Origin: Amblyornis subalaris
Lineage: Eukaryota > Chordata > Aves > Passeriformes > Ptilonorhynchidae
Length of the DNA stretch: 64,000 nucleotides
Assembly (NCBI GenBank): GCA_018881555.1
Contig: JACAXG010000124.1
Location: forward strand, 1,984,001-2,048,000
Direction: 5' to 3'
Below the pieces are notes generated by a model. The model had not been told where the DNA came from. It worked only from the letters and a program-made list of their open reading frames with translations, and made no database searches. Shown piece after piece: positions 52,418 to 64,000 of the stretch. Position numbers and translations under genes: made by a program. Numbering within the stretch: the first letter of the stretch is position 1; each line of letters starts with the position of its first letter.

Positions 52418-55400
52418 CAAGGAGATAAAGAGTGTCAGATTTCTGTGGTTGCTTCATACCCTTGCTACTATAACCCACTTGGTCCAGATCCAGTGTTTTC
52501 TTACAGGTTACATGCCTGCATAAGTTTTATAAGTAATCATAGAACACAACTAATCACTAGTAACATCTACTTAAACATCTGCTTAAAACAAGATAGATAA
52601 TCTCAAAAGATACGTGTATAAAATCTCTATTCTCAATTCCATGCTTAGCCCATGGAGGTGATCAGTGCTATCACTTGCATTTTCTACATCATGAACAGCA
52701 AATAAGTGTATGAACATGCTGCCTTTTATCTCACTGTCCAACATCCTGGACAATGGTTAAAAGATTTTAGGGCAGAAAAAAGCAAAGGTGCTCCTCTTTC
52801 TTCTTTGAGCTCCAGTTTCCAATCAGTGTGTATTACAGTTCAGCTCTGGATGCCTGGAAATCTGTTTGGTTTACAAGAACATACCATAACTATTTTCCCC
52901 CAACTGGTACGAACCTCAACGATGAGCAAGACCTCCACCTGAGAAATTTCATTCTACAGTAGACAATGCAGAACAAGGTGGCACTGAAAATTTCTCTGCT
53001 TACTCAACCCCTTTCACCCCTTTTCAACATGAAGCCCTCTTTAGGACTCAGAACTCACTCCACAACACTCAATCACTCCAGACTCTAACAGGGAGAACAG
53101 AGGAATGCTGCCAACTAGGAAAAAGGGTGGGGAAAATAAAGCGTCTCTCCATTGCTAGAACAGAGAATGACATGCCAGAACCTGGCAGCGAGAAGACTGG
53201 CACTGAACTAGCACTCTGTTTCCAATTCTGGTACATGACTATGGGGAAGGAGCATGGTAGCCCATACACATATTATTAAGACAGTACAAAGATAAAAAGA
53301 GTATCGCTCATGGCTGATCAGGTCTCTCTGTGACTTTTGGTNGGTATGCTTGTTGAAAACAGTATTTTATCTAACAAGCAGAACACAGTTCAGCCAGTAA
53401 TAGCTGCAGATAATGTAACACACACAACAAAGAGCAGACTGATGTACAGTAGAGAAAGTCAGTGATAGAAAAAAGTACCTGGACTTCACATCTCTTAACT
53501 GCACCTTCTCCTTTGTATTTGATTATAACAGATTGAGATAATACTGCATTAAAGACATTCAATGCATTAAGGAGTTCTCTGACATTTCTTCTGTCACAGC
53601 TCTTAAAATTTTTGCACATAAGAATTTTATGCCCATGCATATATGCGTATGTTCACCTTATGGGGACGGAAGATGAAAGCGGAGACAGCTTGTGCACATC
53701 AGCTTAGTTCAAGACACTTGCTTTTCTCTGACTCCACAAGCATAATTGGGCCTGGAAAGTGAAAATGAAGCTCATCTTACTGGGAAACAAGCACGAGGCA
53801 TAATGTGAGATAAAGATCCAAAGAGAAAAGAAATAAAACCATANGCTTAATTTAAAATTTAATATGATCTATGATTCTTTTTTGTAAACAACTTTGCCTG
53901 TAATTCCAGTCCCAGGAACATTTGTTTCTAGTTTAAGGAATTTCCAACTATATGTACAGCATGACTGGCAAACTGAAATGAGAGAAACTAATTTACACAT
54001 AAAAAGACAATTGCCTACAACTCCAATTACATCCTAATATTTAAATGAAATAATTGAAACATAATTATAAGAAACAGCTTTTGGAAAAACGCAGTAAAAG
54101 ACCCCAACAATGCCTTTCTGTGGACCAGTGCAGATAACGGTAGATGTCATTAGTAAAGCAGGCAAACACCAAACTGAAGTTTTTTTGCTAGCATTCATTC
54201 TAACTTTGAGAAGCTTCACAAAATTAAGATTTACTTTTCATACCACCCTGTAAACCAAATGAAATTAGTATTGTTTAAAGTACAAAACCTAAAAATGACA
54301 ACTACAGGAAAGAAAAGCTGAAAATGCAGAGAGAGAACCTTACACAAAGTAATGACATCCTCAGGAACGAGTGAAAATAAATGAAGATAACACAACTCAG
54401 TGGACTTCATGAGAGAGTCTGTCAAATTCTTGAACTGCTACAGAATAATTTGTAGTATTTAAATACAACCTGTTTGCCTGCACTGTATCTTCAGTGAAGG
54501 AAGTGTATTTTCGTAGTGTATATACATTGCCATTCATAACAGCTGGTTTCCAGGTGCTACTATACTACAAAAAACTACACACTTCTATTTCCTTTCTTCT
54601 ATTGGCCTCCTTGATTTTTGCTCATTATGATAAGCAGAAATTTAGCATTCTAGCTGTTGACTTAACAAAGACATTTAAAGCTACATTGGAGTGTGTAATT
54701 CTGATCACACTAGTTAGGACCAGACCTCTCAAATTTATAAAATCAAAACAGGATGTTTTGAAAAAAGAAAAAAAACCAGCAAATGAAACCTAAAAAATTC
54801 TGAGGTCTAGAAGAAGTTGTGACTGAGACTCAAATGGTGTTTTCTACATGAGGGAGACACATGACAGGGGATTCTTTTGGTCTTAAAAACTGGAAATTAA
54901 TTCAAGGATATAGGCATGCCTGTAAATGAACGCAAATAGTATTCAGCTAGCCACAATGCAGCTTTGCATCATATTACAGTTCAAACATCATTAAGCTCAG
55001 ATGGAAATGTCAGTAACATAGACCCTGAAGGACTGACTAGAAGAGGGAATTGAAAGCATTTACAAGCTTCCAAACTGATTCATATGCAGCTGACTGAATT
55101 CAATGATTTTTGGAGCCCAATTCAGCAATCGCCCTGTTTTTCTTACATAAGGGAAATACATCCCATCTACACTAGCTATGCAAAATAAGCTTTGACATGC
55201 CAACCATTGTGGATTTTAAATTTAAAAAAAANCAAAAGTATCTCCATAAAACTATATCACNTCCCATACTGTACTTGACAAAAAAGCGAAAGCTTTTCTA
55301 CATAGCTTTGAATGTGGATTCCTAAGCCAGGAACAGGACACTGATTTCCCTGGAATGAAATGAGAGTTCGAGATTTCTTTAGAAGGCCAGAATGCAAAGT

Positions 55401-57825
55401 TAGGATTTCCTAAAATCAAAAATGACTAACTATACCTCTGAAATGGCAGTTACCAAACACATAACAGTCTAAAGCATTTAGCACTATTTCAAGTATCCTG
55501 TACTACCTGACTTGGCTAGTGTTGGCAGACACTGAGCACGTAACTGTAAATTGCTTTGTTTGGTATTATTTCCTGTTGGTGAAATTCACAATGTCTGAAG
55601 TAGAAGTACCAAGCTGTTTGTGACTTTTGTTTTTCTTAGCACTTCTGGAAAATAAAGGATCACATGTTTGTTGCAAGAAAGATTATTTAAGCAATCATTT
55701 CCCATCAGTTTCAATTCTGTCAATACACACCATTAAAGTTATGCGTTTTACAGAAAGAAAAACAGAGCTAGAGCCAACACTTGATAGCAAATCATACTGT
55801 AGTTCCTGATCTATGAAAACATGATTCAACAACAACAAAGACGACAAAAGACCTTTTTCCAAACTTCTAATAATACCTACAAAAAACCAAAAATTAGAAG
55901 TTTCTATTGCTGAGACAGTTTTCCTAAGGCAGCAGTAACCATTTTAGTGGAAATATACATATATGCCTATGTGTGTGTGTATTTACATGGTTGACAAAGA
56001 GACTCATGCTTAAGTCTTCTTTGTTATACCACTATTCCACCTTTCAGACTAAAATAGCATATGTCTTCAGGGTAAAAAATTGACTAAATGATATTGATCA
56101 GACTTACCGTGTAACCCCTATGAGGGCACAGAGAAAAACTGTGGGTCTACTATGTAGGCACTTTGTAACAAGGAACTGGAACAGTGATGGTTGAACAACA
56201 AGCATACAGAGAAGTCAAGTATCCCAATGACTTCCTTACAGTACCTAGATACTTCAGTACACATTTGGTCTGTTTCGTCCATGAGTAATCCGTTAGATTT
56301 CTTGGCTTGCACAATTACTGACATAGCAATGTGTAAGAGCTCTGCAAATTAAATATAACAAAATACAACCTAGAAAACAATTCACTCCCCAGACTTTACT
56401 TCATAGTAAAACTGATATAACACTTTTCAGCTGTGATACTGAAACTCACATTTACAAGCATTACTGTGATTTATGACAGGTATACCCTGCACTTCAGATG
56501 CTAAAATTGTTAGTAGTCTTATATAAAGTCGCAGATGGTTACAGCAGTTTGAATGTCACCCGTAAGTCCTTCCCACTTCTGAACTCAAATCTCAACACTA
56601 CATTCTCTTCTTTAATACTACCGATACGGCAATAGTGAGTGTGTTGTATCTTTCGATTAGCTACCCTTCAGTAACTTACAGCTGCTGTAATTGTGAGGCC
56701 TGTCAGGAAAGATAAAGAAGCTGTTTCTTCTGAGTCAGGCTTCCCTACAATTCTTAAAATGTTTTTCAGTAGCTGTTTATGAGCTGATCTTGTCACAATT
56801 TCAAGATCAAGGCATAACTTACTTCCTTATATCAGGACATCGAGCTCACAGTGCATGTAATTGTTTGCTATAAAGGCTATGAATTTAGGAGACATTCTGT
56901 TGCTAACATTTTGAAACCAGAGCAAACCAGGCCAGTATGTTAAACGTTACTGCTGAAGTTTGTGCCCGCAGCCATTTAGTTTTCTCTGTTCTGGGTTTCA
57001 CGCAGTCAGCAGAGATTATAGCTCTTCCTTCTAAATACTTGTTGTGTTGATTCTTCCTGCTCTGAGTCTGAAGTGAAAAAGTGAATGGTATTCAATGTGT
57101 TTTTCCACCAGGAATAAGACCTTTTAACTTCAGCCCTTAACTTATAGGTTAAGTAAAAATGTCCCGACACACTGCAGATTAGGATCACAGGGCATGAATT
57201 TTACATCTATGTTTAAACCAGTACCTAACTTGCATTTCTGATATCCCATAATATTTTTCCATATTTCATGTAGTTATGAAATGCTTTTCTATCTGAATTG
57301 TCAGAACAGCTTGGGGTTTTTTTAGTACTTATTTTCTTGCTTTTCTCTCTTTCTCTACCACTGTTCTCAACTACAAAGACACCTCTGTCTCTCAGGGTTG
57401 CATGTGTACCCTTTCTAGATGAATTTCTAAGTTTTCATTAGAACACTACAGTAGACAAAAACTTATAATGTGTTTTTGTAATGCTTGAAATTATCTGCAA
57501 TGGGATTCTTCTTTCCCCCTGGCAAAGGATGACTCATTTATTTTCAGTCTGCTACCCAACGAGGCTGCCAAAGACCCCTCCTTTCTAAACAAAAATCTGT
57601 AGAGAGCTTTCAGAAACATGAGAAAATATGACAAACACAGCTTGAGTTCTTAACTTTGCTGGCAGAAGATCACAGAAGGATATGGACAATTCCGCGAGCC
57701 TTTATCCCCTGCATTTACTACTCCGCTNGTAAAAACAGAAGAGCAGCTCTGCACACAGACTGCTTCCCCGGCTTCCCTGGCATCTCCCCCTCTGCTCCTA
57801 TTCTGAAATCCTCCAGCTCCAACTT

Positions 57826-57835
57826 CCTTATTTGG
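57826..57835. promoter_or_regulatory. Perfect CArG box (SRF site) beside CpG island 2
   Basis: CCTTATTTGG matches the CC(A/T)6GG consensus at every position (CCAAATAAGG on the minus strand). It sits about 10 bp from the left edge of CpG island 2. Serum response factor and its MRTF/myocardin cofactors drive actin-cytoskeleton genes, and palladin belongs to that class. On the palladin strand the box is downstream of the island, so it would be proximal only if transcription starts at the island's left edge or runs the other way. Function is inferred from motif and position. Confidence 0.5.
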
Positions 57836-57839
57836 TTGC

Positions 57840-58110
57840 CGGGACTGTTCTTTGTCTGGCTGAGCCCCCCGGGCCGCGCCGCCCCCGGCTCGGCCCGGCC
57901 CGGCTCCAGCGGGCCACCCCGCCCGAGCCCCGGGCGAGCCGCGCCGGCCGCGGCCATGCCCATGTAAGGAGCAGCTTNCCGGGCCGGGCGGGCCGCGGGT
58001 GCTGTCCGGGAGCGCCGGCAGAGCGCTCCGGCTTCCTCCGCGCCCCCTGCAGCAGCCTCAGCTCGCACCGCACGGTCGCCCGGGGCTTCCCGAGCAGCAC
58101 CGCTTCCCAA
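57840..58110. promoter_or_regulatory. CpG island 2, possible second internal promoter
   Basis: This is the most GC-rich and CpG-dense stretch of the window, dominated by GGCCCGG and GGGCGGG-like runs. There is no clear TATA box inside it. On the minus strand I find no convincing 5' splice site within it; the best is the moderate GTA|gtaaat just downstream near 57719. On the plus strand CAT|gtaagg lies at about 57964. Direction is therefore unresolved. It could start another palladin isoform, an antisense transcript or both. Two ambiguous bases (near 57727 and 57978) fall in or next to it. Confidence 0.6.
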
Positions 58111-61105
58111 GCCGCCCTAGCAGCGTGTGCAAACCACTGGCAACAAGACAAAGGAAAATGAAGCTATGAAGTTCCAGTGCAAAAACTCACAGATTCCTGT
58201 CATATTTTCCATTGTTCTTTAGAACAGGTTACAGCGTGTCCTCTGGGGATTTCACTGGTGCTTTCTGCAGAGAAAAGGGAATCTCTCAGCAGTGCTACCT
58301 ACTTTTTAAAAAGTTACTATGCTGTTACGCTACATGAAGAAAGAAAACGAGTCTAGTTTTACTCTCAAAATATCCCAAAACTTTTTAAAGTAGCGTTTAT
58401 AAAGAGCAGCTTACCTCCTGGAAGTTAGTGAAATTTGCGAGGGGAACACTCTCTACTGTTGCTACTGTTGTTAGGCACTTGGTTTTAGTAGCACTTCAGA
58501 TATTTAATGAGAAAGAATTTACAGTCAAACTGTACACGTATATGTAAGAACCACAGCAAGCAAGGAAGAACACTTAAAAAAAATCCATCCAAAACCCAGT
58601 CCTGCTGGTCACTGTGTTTTTTTGTTCACATCTTTTAGATTGAGTCTTTTTAAGTGGCTTTATGTGATAGCATGTTTTGGGTTTTTTTTTTTTTTAACAA
58701 AGAGAATTCTGTAGGAAGTGATTTCTTTAAATTTAAATGAGAAAATAACAACAGTTCAGGAGAATATACACTGAATATGTCCACCCTGAAAGCTGAAACA
58801 AAAGTTGATCCACAGAGCTGTAGCTGACTAAGGAGTTTATTGCGCTATGAGTCCTTAAAAGTACTTAACGAAGTAATGATTTAAAATTAGTAAAAGTGTT
58901 GTGAGACAGTCCTCTCATGCAGCGTGACAAGAAAAAGCATTTTGAAAAAATTAAAGAAGAAGATGTAGCTAAGCTTCAAACTTTCTAATTCTGTTTGGGA
59001 GTCTGGAAGCATTCCTGTATTTCTCAATATGGTTCTTTAGTATTAAGTTATGAAAACAAGTCCTTAAGTAATGCTGAATCTCCTTCTGTTACTGCAAGCT
59101 CCCATGGATGTTCGGGTGAAGCAGAAAACAAGTAGTAGACTGGAACAGAGAGCACTGCTTTAAGTCACTGATGTACAAGGCAATAGTGACCGCTCCTGGG
59201 CACAAGTGCATGAAAAAAATAATTAGAGAGAATACAAAGGTGCATTTATAACCACCTTCCTTTAAGAGTCCAGCTGCACCCAAGTCAGTTGTATTTTCAG
59301 CTCAACAGAAAACTGACTCTGGTATTTTTACATTGCATTCTTGCCCTCAACAGAGGCCTGAACAAGTTTGTTTACTTGTGAGAAACTCTCAAACTAGAAA
59401 AACATAAGGAAACAGATTAATAAAATAGCAGAAGAATAAATATATTGACCACATCATAATTATGTTACATATTTAACTTAGCATGCTAAGTGACCTCAGA
59501 AAAAAAACAAACAAACCAAAGAACTTCAGCAAAATAAGAAGCATATAGGAACAATTTAGGAGAATTTATGCCCAGAAAGATCTGGTTTCAAGTTATCTGT
59601 TTCAAGATTAATGTCAATAAAACATTCCTAACTGACAAAGAAAATGCTAGAATAAAAATCCAAAATAGAAAATGCTTTAAGAATAAATTAAACTAAGGTC
59701 ACAAGGACATACCATTGCCAAACAGTAATTTCAAACAACATGCAATATCTCATGGACCTCAACATCTCTACTGCTAAAGGCTGCAGAAGTACCAGTTTAT
59801 TTCAGAACTACTCCATCATCTTCANCAGGTGTCCAGGCTACTGACAAATAACTCACTGCTGATTCTGAAAGCAATTTACTGTCCAGGCCCTGTCATCTGA
59901 CATCAGTTCATCTGAATGGAATGAGTACACCACAAGAGATATGTTCAGGGTAGGAGGACGTATTCTTTGACCTTTTAGGTGCTGTTCTACATTTGCACTT
60001 CTGCAAGTAAGAGTATGTCTCTGCTGCATGAGAAACTGGCAATGCTCTCAAGAAAGCTATCTAAAAACCTAAGATAAATAAATGCATATGAAAGCTTAGG
60101 TTTCTACCCTTGTTAAAAGGATGACCTCCCAGATGTCTGGAAGTTACTACTCAACTGACTTTCAATGACAGTTCCAGTCCTCTCTCTGTCTGGTCAAACA
60201 GGTTTCAAAGTACAGGTTTTCTCTCTCTAAATACCCCAGATAGCTAAATTGCTGCCATTGACCCCAGTGGCAATTTTTCAGCAGTACAGCATATCTGTTC
60301 CCACTGCCGTCTTCTCATTTCGGTACCTCCAATTTGTGCTTCCTTCACTTCTTCCAGTGAACCCACTCACTTCAACTACTCCACTGCACACAGNAAATCT
60401 GCAGTTGCAACCAGACTGAGCCATGGCAGCCTCTTTGTCTCAGGCTTGAAGCACTGCCCCCAGAGAACCACACCGTATCCTGTCCTTCCTTCACTTTTGC
60501 CAGAGGGTGCACTCATGCTGCCCAGACCCACAATGATGTTATGGCAGTTTCATGTAGTCAAAAACAGAAGGCTCTGCAGGAGCAGTGGAACAGAAATGTG
60601 CCATAAAAGACCATATCATTAACCCAATGGACCTGAGCAGTTTTATCACTTGAATAAGAAAGTATTTGGTACCAGTGCACAACCACTTACCAAGGTTAGA
60701 GTACTGGCAACAAGTGTGTCAACCTGCTGCTCAGAAACACTGAATTCAAAAATTACAAAATCTTTACTATTATTAAAGGGATTATGAAAACAATGAAAAA
60801 AACCTCAGCATTTTATCAGTAAAATAAAACTGATTTTCCATACTAGCATTCAGTCTTGTAATAAAAACTACTAGCATTGTAGCATAAGTGCTAAAACATT
60901 TAGTGATATTGTAAAACATATTCAACAACACATAATCATATTTCTCAGACTAAACATCTTAACATATTCTAAATGTATAGATACACACACTGATAATAAT
61001 ATATTTTAATACAGACCTTCAAAAAATCCTCTGCCAAAGTATGAGACTGTGCATTGACTTAACTGATTAAACAGACCAGCTGTACATTAGCCAGTTTGTT
61101 CACAG

Positions 61106-61129
61106 TTGTTGAACAAGACTGTTCAACAA
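61106..61129. repeat. Perfect inverted repeat (10-bp arms, 4-nt loop)
   Basis: TTGTTGAACA and TGTTCAACAA are exact reverse complements around AGAC. No T run or other terminator-like feature follows, and it is not inside a known element. Confidence 0.7.
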
Positions 61130-62087
61130 TAAGTATTACTACATATCAGTTTATTGTTTGAATTGAATTATCATTTAATCTTAATGCATGTTTTTCTGAT
61201 TACAGACCCATGTGAGCAACATTAATTATATGTGAAATCCATGTGTATTGATATCAAAATAATATGGTCAGAATTTTCAGTGCAGAAGTACTGAAACTTA
61301 TTCTGGGAGAGACGAGAATGAAATGGAAGGTAGTTATGAGTGGTCAAAAGTCATGCATTCACTTATATTTACAGCAGCCGTCAAGGACAATGCACATGCC
61401 TGAGAGAGCTGGGCACAAATTCATGGGAAGAGGAAGCGCTATTCTCCATATGCACAGTTGGCGAGCCCCATTACATTTAGATCTGGAAAATATTTGCCAA
61501 CATGTTATTGTCAAAATGGAGGAAATACACAGAATAGCAGCAGAAATCACTGTCAACTGCAAGTAAATGACCCTTTTCCAGTCTGGTTTTGGAAAGAAAT
61601 GTATGACTTTGTTAAACAATAACTGGTGATACCTGCAGGTGGCAAATAGTAAATAAGCACAGACTGCTGTGAGGAGCAGCAGAATGAAATGAAGAAATGA
61701 AAAATTGAACCTGACTTTAAACAGAAAACTTCACAGTATTATTACATAGTTTGACTCATCTCAGTCAGTTGGGCAAAATAGAAGATCCACAGATCAGACA
61801 GTGCTAAACAGAGAATAAATCAGCACTGTAACAAAATTAACTCAACAATACTAAATAATTTCAGCTGTCTTGGTGCACTGTTGTAGTGAGATCTTCTTCC
61901 TTTGTAGAATCACGTTTGTTGTATGCTCACGAGTTGAACAGAACTTTGAGGAACCAAAATCCACCATAATGTATAACAAAAAGACATGCATCATGAAGAC
62001 TGGGGCTGTCAAAGCACAACATGTGAAAGACATAATTTTGTCCTTTAGAAACCATGTTTCTTCTTCCTAGACATTAAAACATATTAT

Positions 62088-62184
62088 AAAAAAAATCCCA
62101 AAAAACAAAAAAACAACCAAAAACCAAACCAAAACAAGAACCCCAAAAAACAAAAACCAAACCAAAAAAAACCCCACAACCCAC
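62088..62184. repeat. A/C-rich low-complexity tract
   Basis: Nearly 100 bp made of A and C (CCAAAA, CAAAAA units) with only two G bases. No transposon body is recognised beside it. Confidence 0.8.
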
Positions 62185-64000
62185 ATTTCAGTAGTAATTT
62201 GCAATAAGTGATTTTATGGGTAATGTACTCCTAGTGGGAGTTCAGAATGACTTAGAAGATTTGTGGACAAGATTTTTATGCCCTGTTTACATTTTCTGTG
62301 AGCTTAAGAGAAAACAGTCTGAAATAAGCTGCAGCTAACATGCTACAGGAAATGAAGGAAGAGAACCAGACTTCTCAAGAAAGATTTACATTTATATAAC
62401 GGTGATGGCTATATTCTGGCTTGGAAAAAGGAATGCAATTGTTCTAAAATACACAGAAAAGCTGTTGACTAGTGTTTCTCCTTACTTAGTGGATCATGAA
62501 CCACTCCAACACTGCACACTGCATCAAGCTTTTTAAGAGAGCTCTTTCGCCATTGCATGATATTTTGTTTACAGACCAAAACGTCTTGCATCAGCAATTC
62601 CTCTTTGTATAGCAACCAAAGAGACACTAAGCCAGCACAAACCTCACCTACGCCAAATGTGTTGGTGTGAAACCCACCAGGACGTTTTCCATGGTTTCCA
62701 TGGAGAAAGCATTCAGTCTGTTGGTAAGCAGTAATATGTTCTTGGAAGTATAACATCATCTTTTATGAAAGGTGTCCACAGCACAGTGACAGAAGAACCT
62801 GCAACCAGCTTCTCACCATTTTGTAAAATTTCCATTAGTGGGATTCAGGTGCCTTTGAAATTACAGTTTAGAAGTTGAAATTAATTAAAGGAGAATGTGC
62901 TCATTGCATCTTAAGGACATTCCAGCATGTGAGCACTTCAGAAGAGAATTAATTTATTTGGCAGATGATCTTACCAGTGCTAGACATAAGACTTTTTCTC
63001 TGCATTGGACTATGCCTATATTTGGCTTGATCACAAGGTATTTTATTTAAAAAGAAAGAAGCAAAACCGCTTGCTACCAAAAATTCAGCTTTGGACATGT
63101 TCAGTACGACATTATCATTTCAGCCAGATTTTTTCCCATTGGGTCAGAAATCCATGAATTATAAATATAGAGCAGCCTATTTGAGATCTCGGGACTGTTA
63201 CTGGCTTAGAAAGACTTTTCTAGAAATCTTGTTCTGAATCACAGATAGAAGGCATGAGAACCGAAAGCAAGGAATTTATCTTGCCTTCATTCCCAGCATT
63301 TGCTCAAGATAATGACAGGGCAACTTGATGAGATTCTGTAGGGTGAGAGAACAGAGATTAAAGGAAATCATAGAAGACTATAAACGTAACTTCTTGTATC
63401 TGACTTTATAAACTCACTTTCATGTAATTTTTTGAGATATATTTGGGTAGAAATGGATGAACAAACTTGTCCAAATTAGTTTTAACTTTGGTTTTGACCC
63501 AGTCTTACACGTTCAACTTCCACAGAAATCCTTTGAGACAGTTTGCACCATACATCTCTTTCTGGTCTTCTTACTAGTATATTTGGGAAGCATCAAGTTT
63601 TGCATACATCAGCTATTCAGCTGAGATGAAAATAAACTGCAAAGGGATATAGCATCATAAAACTTCATTTTGAGAAAGAAAGTACTGTAAGACAAATCTG
63701 TTTATATTGCAGTAAGCCTGAATATTAAAATGCTACATTTCATTCAACCACGATTATTAGAACAGTTTTGCAAAATCCATGAAGTATGACATAAGCCTTG
63801 AGGTTTCGATGCCTCCCTAAGATGTATATGACTTCTTAATCTAAGTTGCTTCACAGTTATCACTGCATGTTTACTATCTAATTTCCAGTGAATCCTGGGC
63901 ATTTTTTCCCACGTTTTTTATTGCCATGACCGGAAACTGTAAAAAGATTGTGCCATACATTTAAAGAAGATTTCTGCTGTTTCATCTTGAATTTTGATTA

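Larger units (their letters stand above)
51661..57839. other. Upstream non-coding region between the two CpG islands
   Basis: This region returns to AT-rich composition just left of CpG island 2. It would be intronic for long palladin isoforms and upstream sequence for the short one. It has a long pyrimidine tract near 52.4 kb and a possible old repeat copy at 52.8 kb. No exon is supported. Confidence 0.7.
58111..64000. other. Non-coding region upstream of CpG island 2
   Basis: AT-rich, with no supported exon. A good minus-strand 5' splice site (GGAG|gtaagc, exon end 58415) has no recognisable coding sequence before it. An A/C-rich tract near 62.1 kb and a perfect hairpin at 61.1 kb are the only structures noted. 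It is probably intronic for long palladin isoforms. Confidence 0.65.

Noticed and set aside
57718..58161. Several long Ala/Arg/Gly/Pro-rich open frames on both strands
   Set aside because: They overlap in different frames inside CpG island 2, where high GC removes stop codons. None resembles a known protein or is bounded by convincing splice sites.
58415..58500. Possible palladin exon ending at the donor GGAG|gtaagc
   Set aside because: The splice site is good, but the preceding sequence has no recognised palladin coding content and no clear acceptor.
1..64000. CRISPR array, operon, tRNA or rRNA genes, or a microbial defence-type system
   Set aside because: No regularly spaced repeats, no tRNA cloverleaf-like blocks and no tight ORF packing. 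The window is ordinary vertebrate intronic DNA.

Overview
The window is vertebrate nuclear DNA: AT-rich, intron-dominated and almost gene-free by ORF content. Coding exons lie on the minus strand between consensus splice sites. It is most probably from a bird. The only recognisable interspersed repeats are three CR1 LINE 3' fragments of avian type, repeat density is low, and the exons read as an amniote palladin. Isolated single n bases are scattered throughout, which suggests consensus or ambiguous base calls rather than assembly gaps. The species cannot be fixed from sequence alone.

One gene accounts for all the coding sequence: PALLD (palladin), an actin-bundling and cytoskeletal scaffold protein, transcribed right to left. 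From 5' to 3' of the gene the exons are: a proline-rich exon (21945-21250), an alpha-actinin-binding-segment exon (10878-10743), a linker exon (8391-8290), a 51-nt probable cassette exon (7730-7680), and two exons that together hold the third immunoglobulin domain (6410-6189 and 1287-1138). All boundaries have AG/GT splice sites and the phases join without a frameshift. From the proline-rich exon to the window edge the exons give 231 codons, one split codon, then 45, 34, 17, 74 and 50 codons. The last Ig domains and the 3' end lie off the left edge. The N-terminal Ig domains of the long isoforms lie off the right edge.

Upstream of the proline-rich exon there is about 42 kb with no further coding exon that I can support. 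It holds two CpG islands. The first (about 51.35-51.66 kb) carries, on the palladin strand, an AP-1 site, a GC box, a TATA box and a short GC-rich leader ending in a strong 5' splice site. I read it as the internal promoter and non-coding first exon of the short (90-kDa-type) isoform, whose conserved start Met lies inside the proline-rich exon. The second (about 57.84-58.11 kb) has a perfect CArG box at its edge. It may be another promoter, but its direction is not settled.

The rest is intron: CR1 fragments, microsatellites, A-rich or T-rich tracts, a few short perfect hairpins and one or two AT-rich homeodomain-motif clusters. I see no RNA gene, CRISPR array or intact mobile element. I do not see a new kind of biological system. 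The most useful observations concern isoform control of palladin: the alternative promoter, a start-stop uORF overlapping a second splice donor, and the cassette exon.
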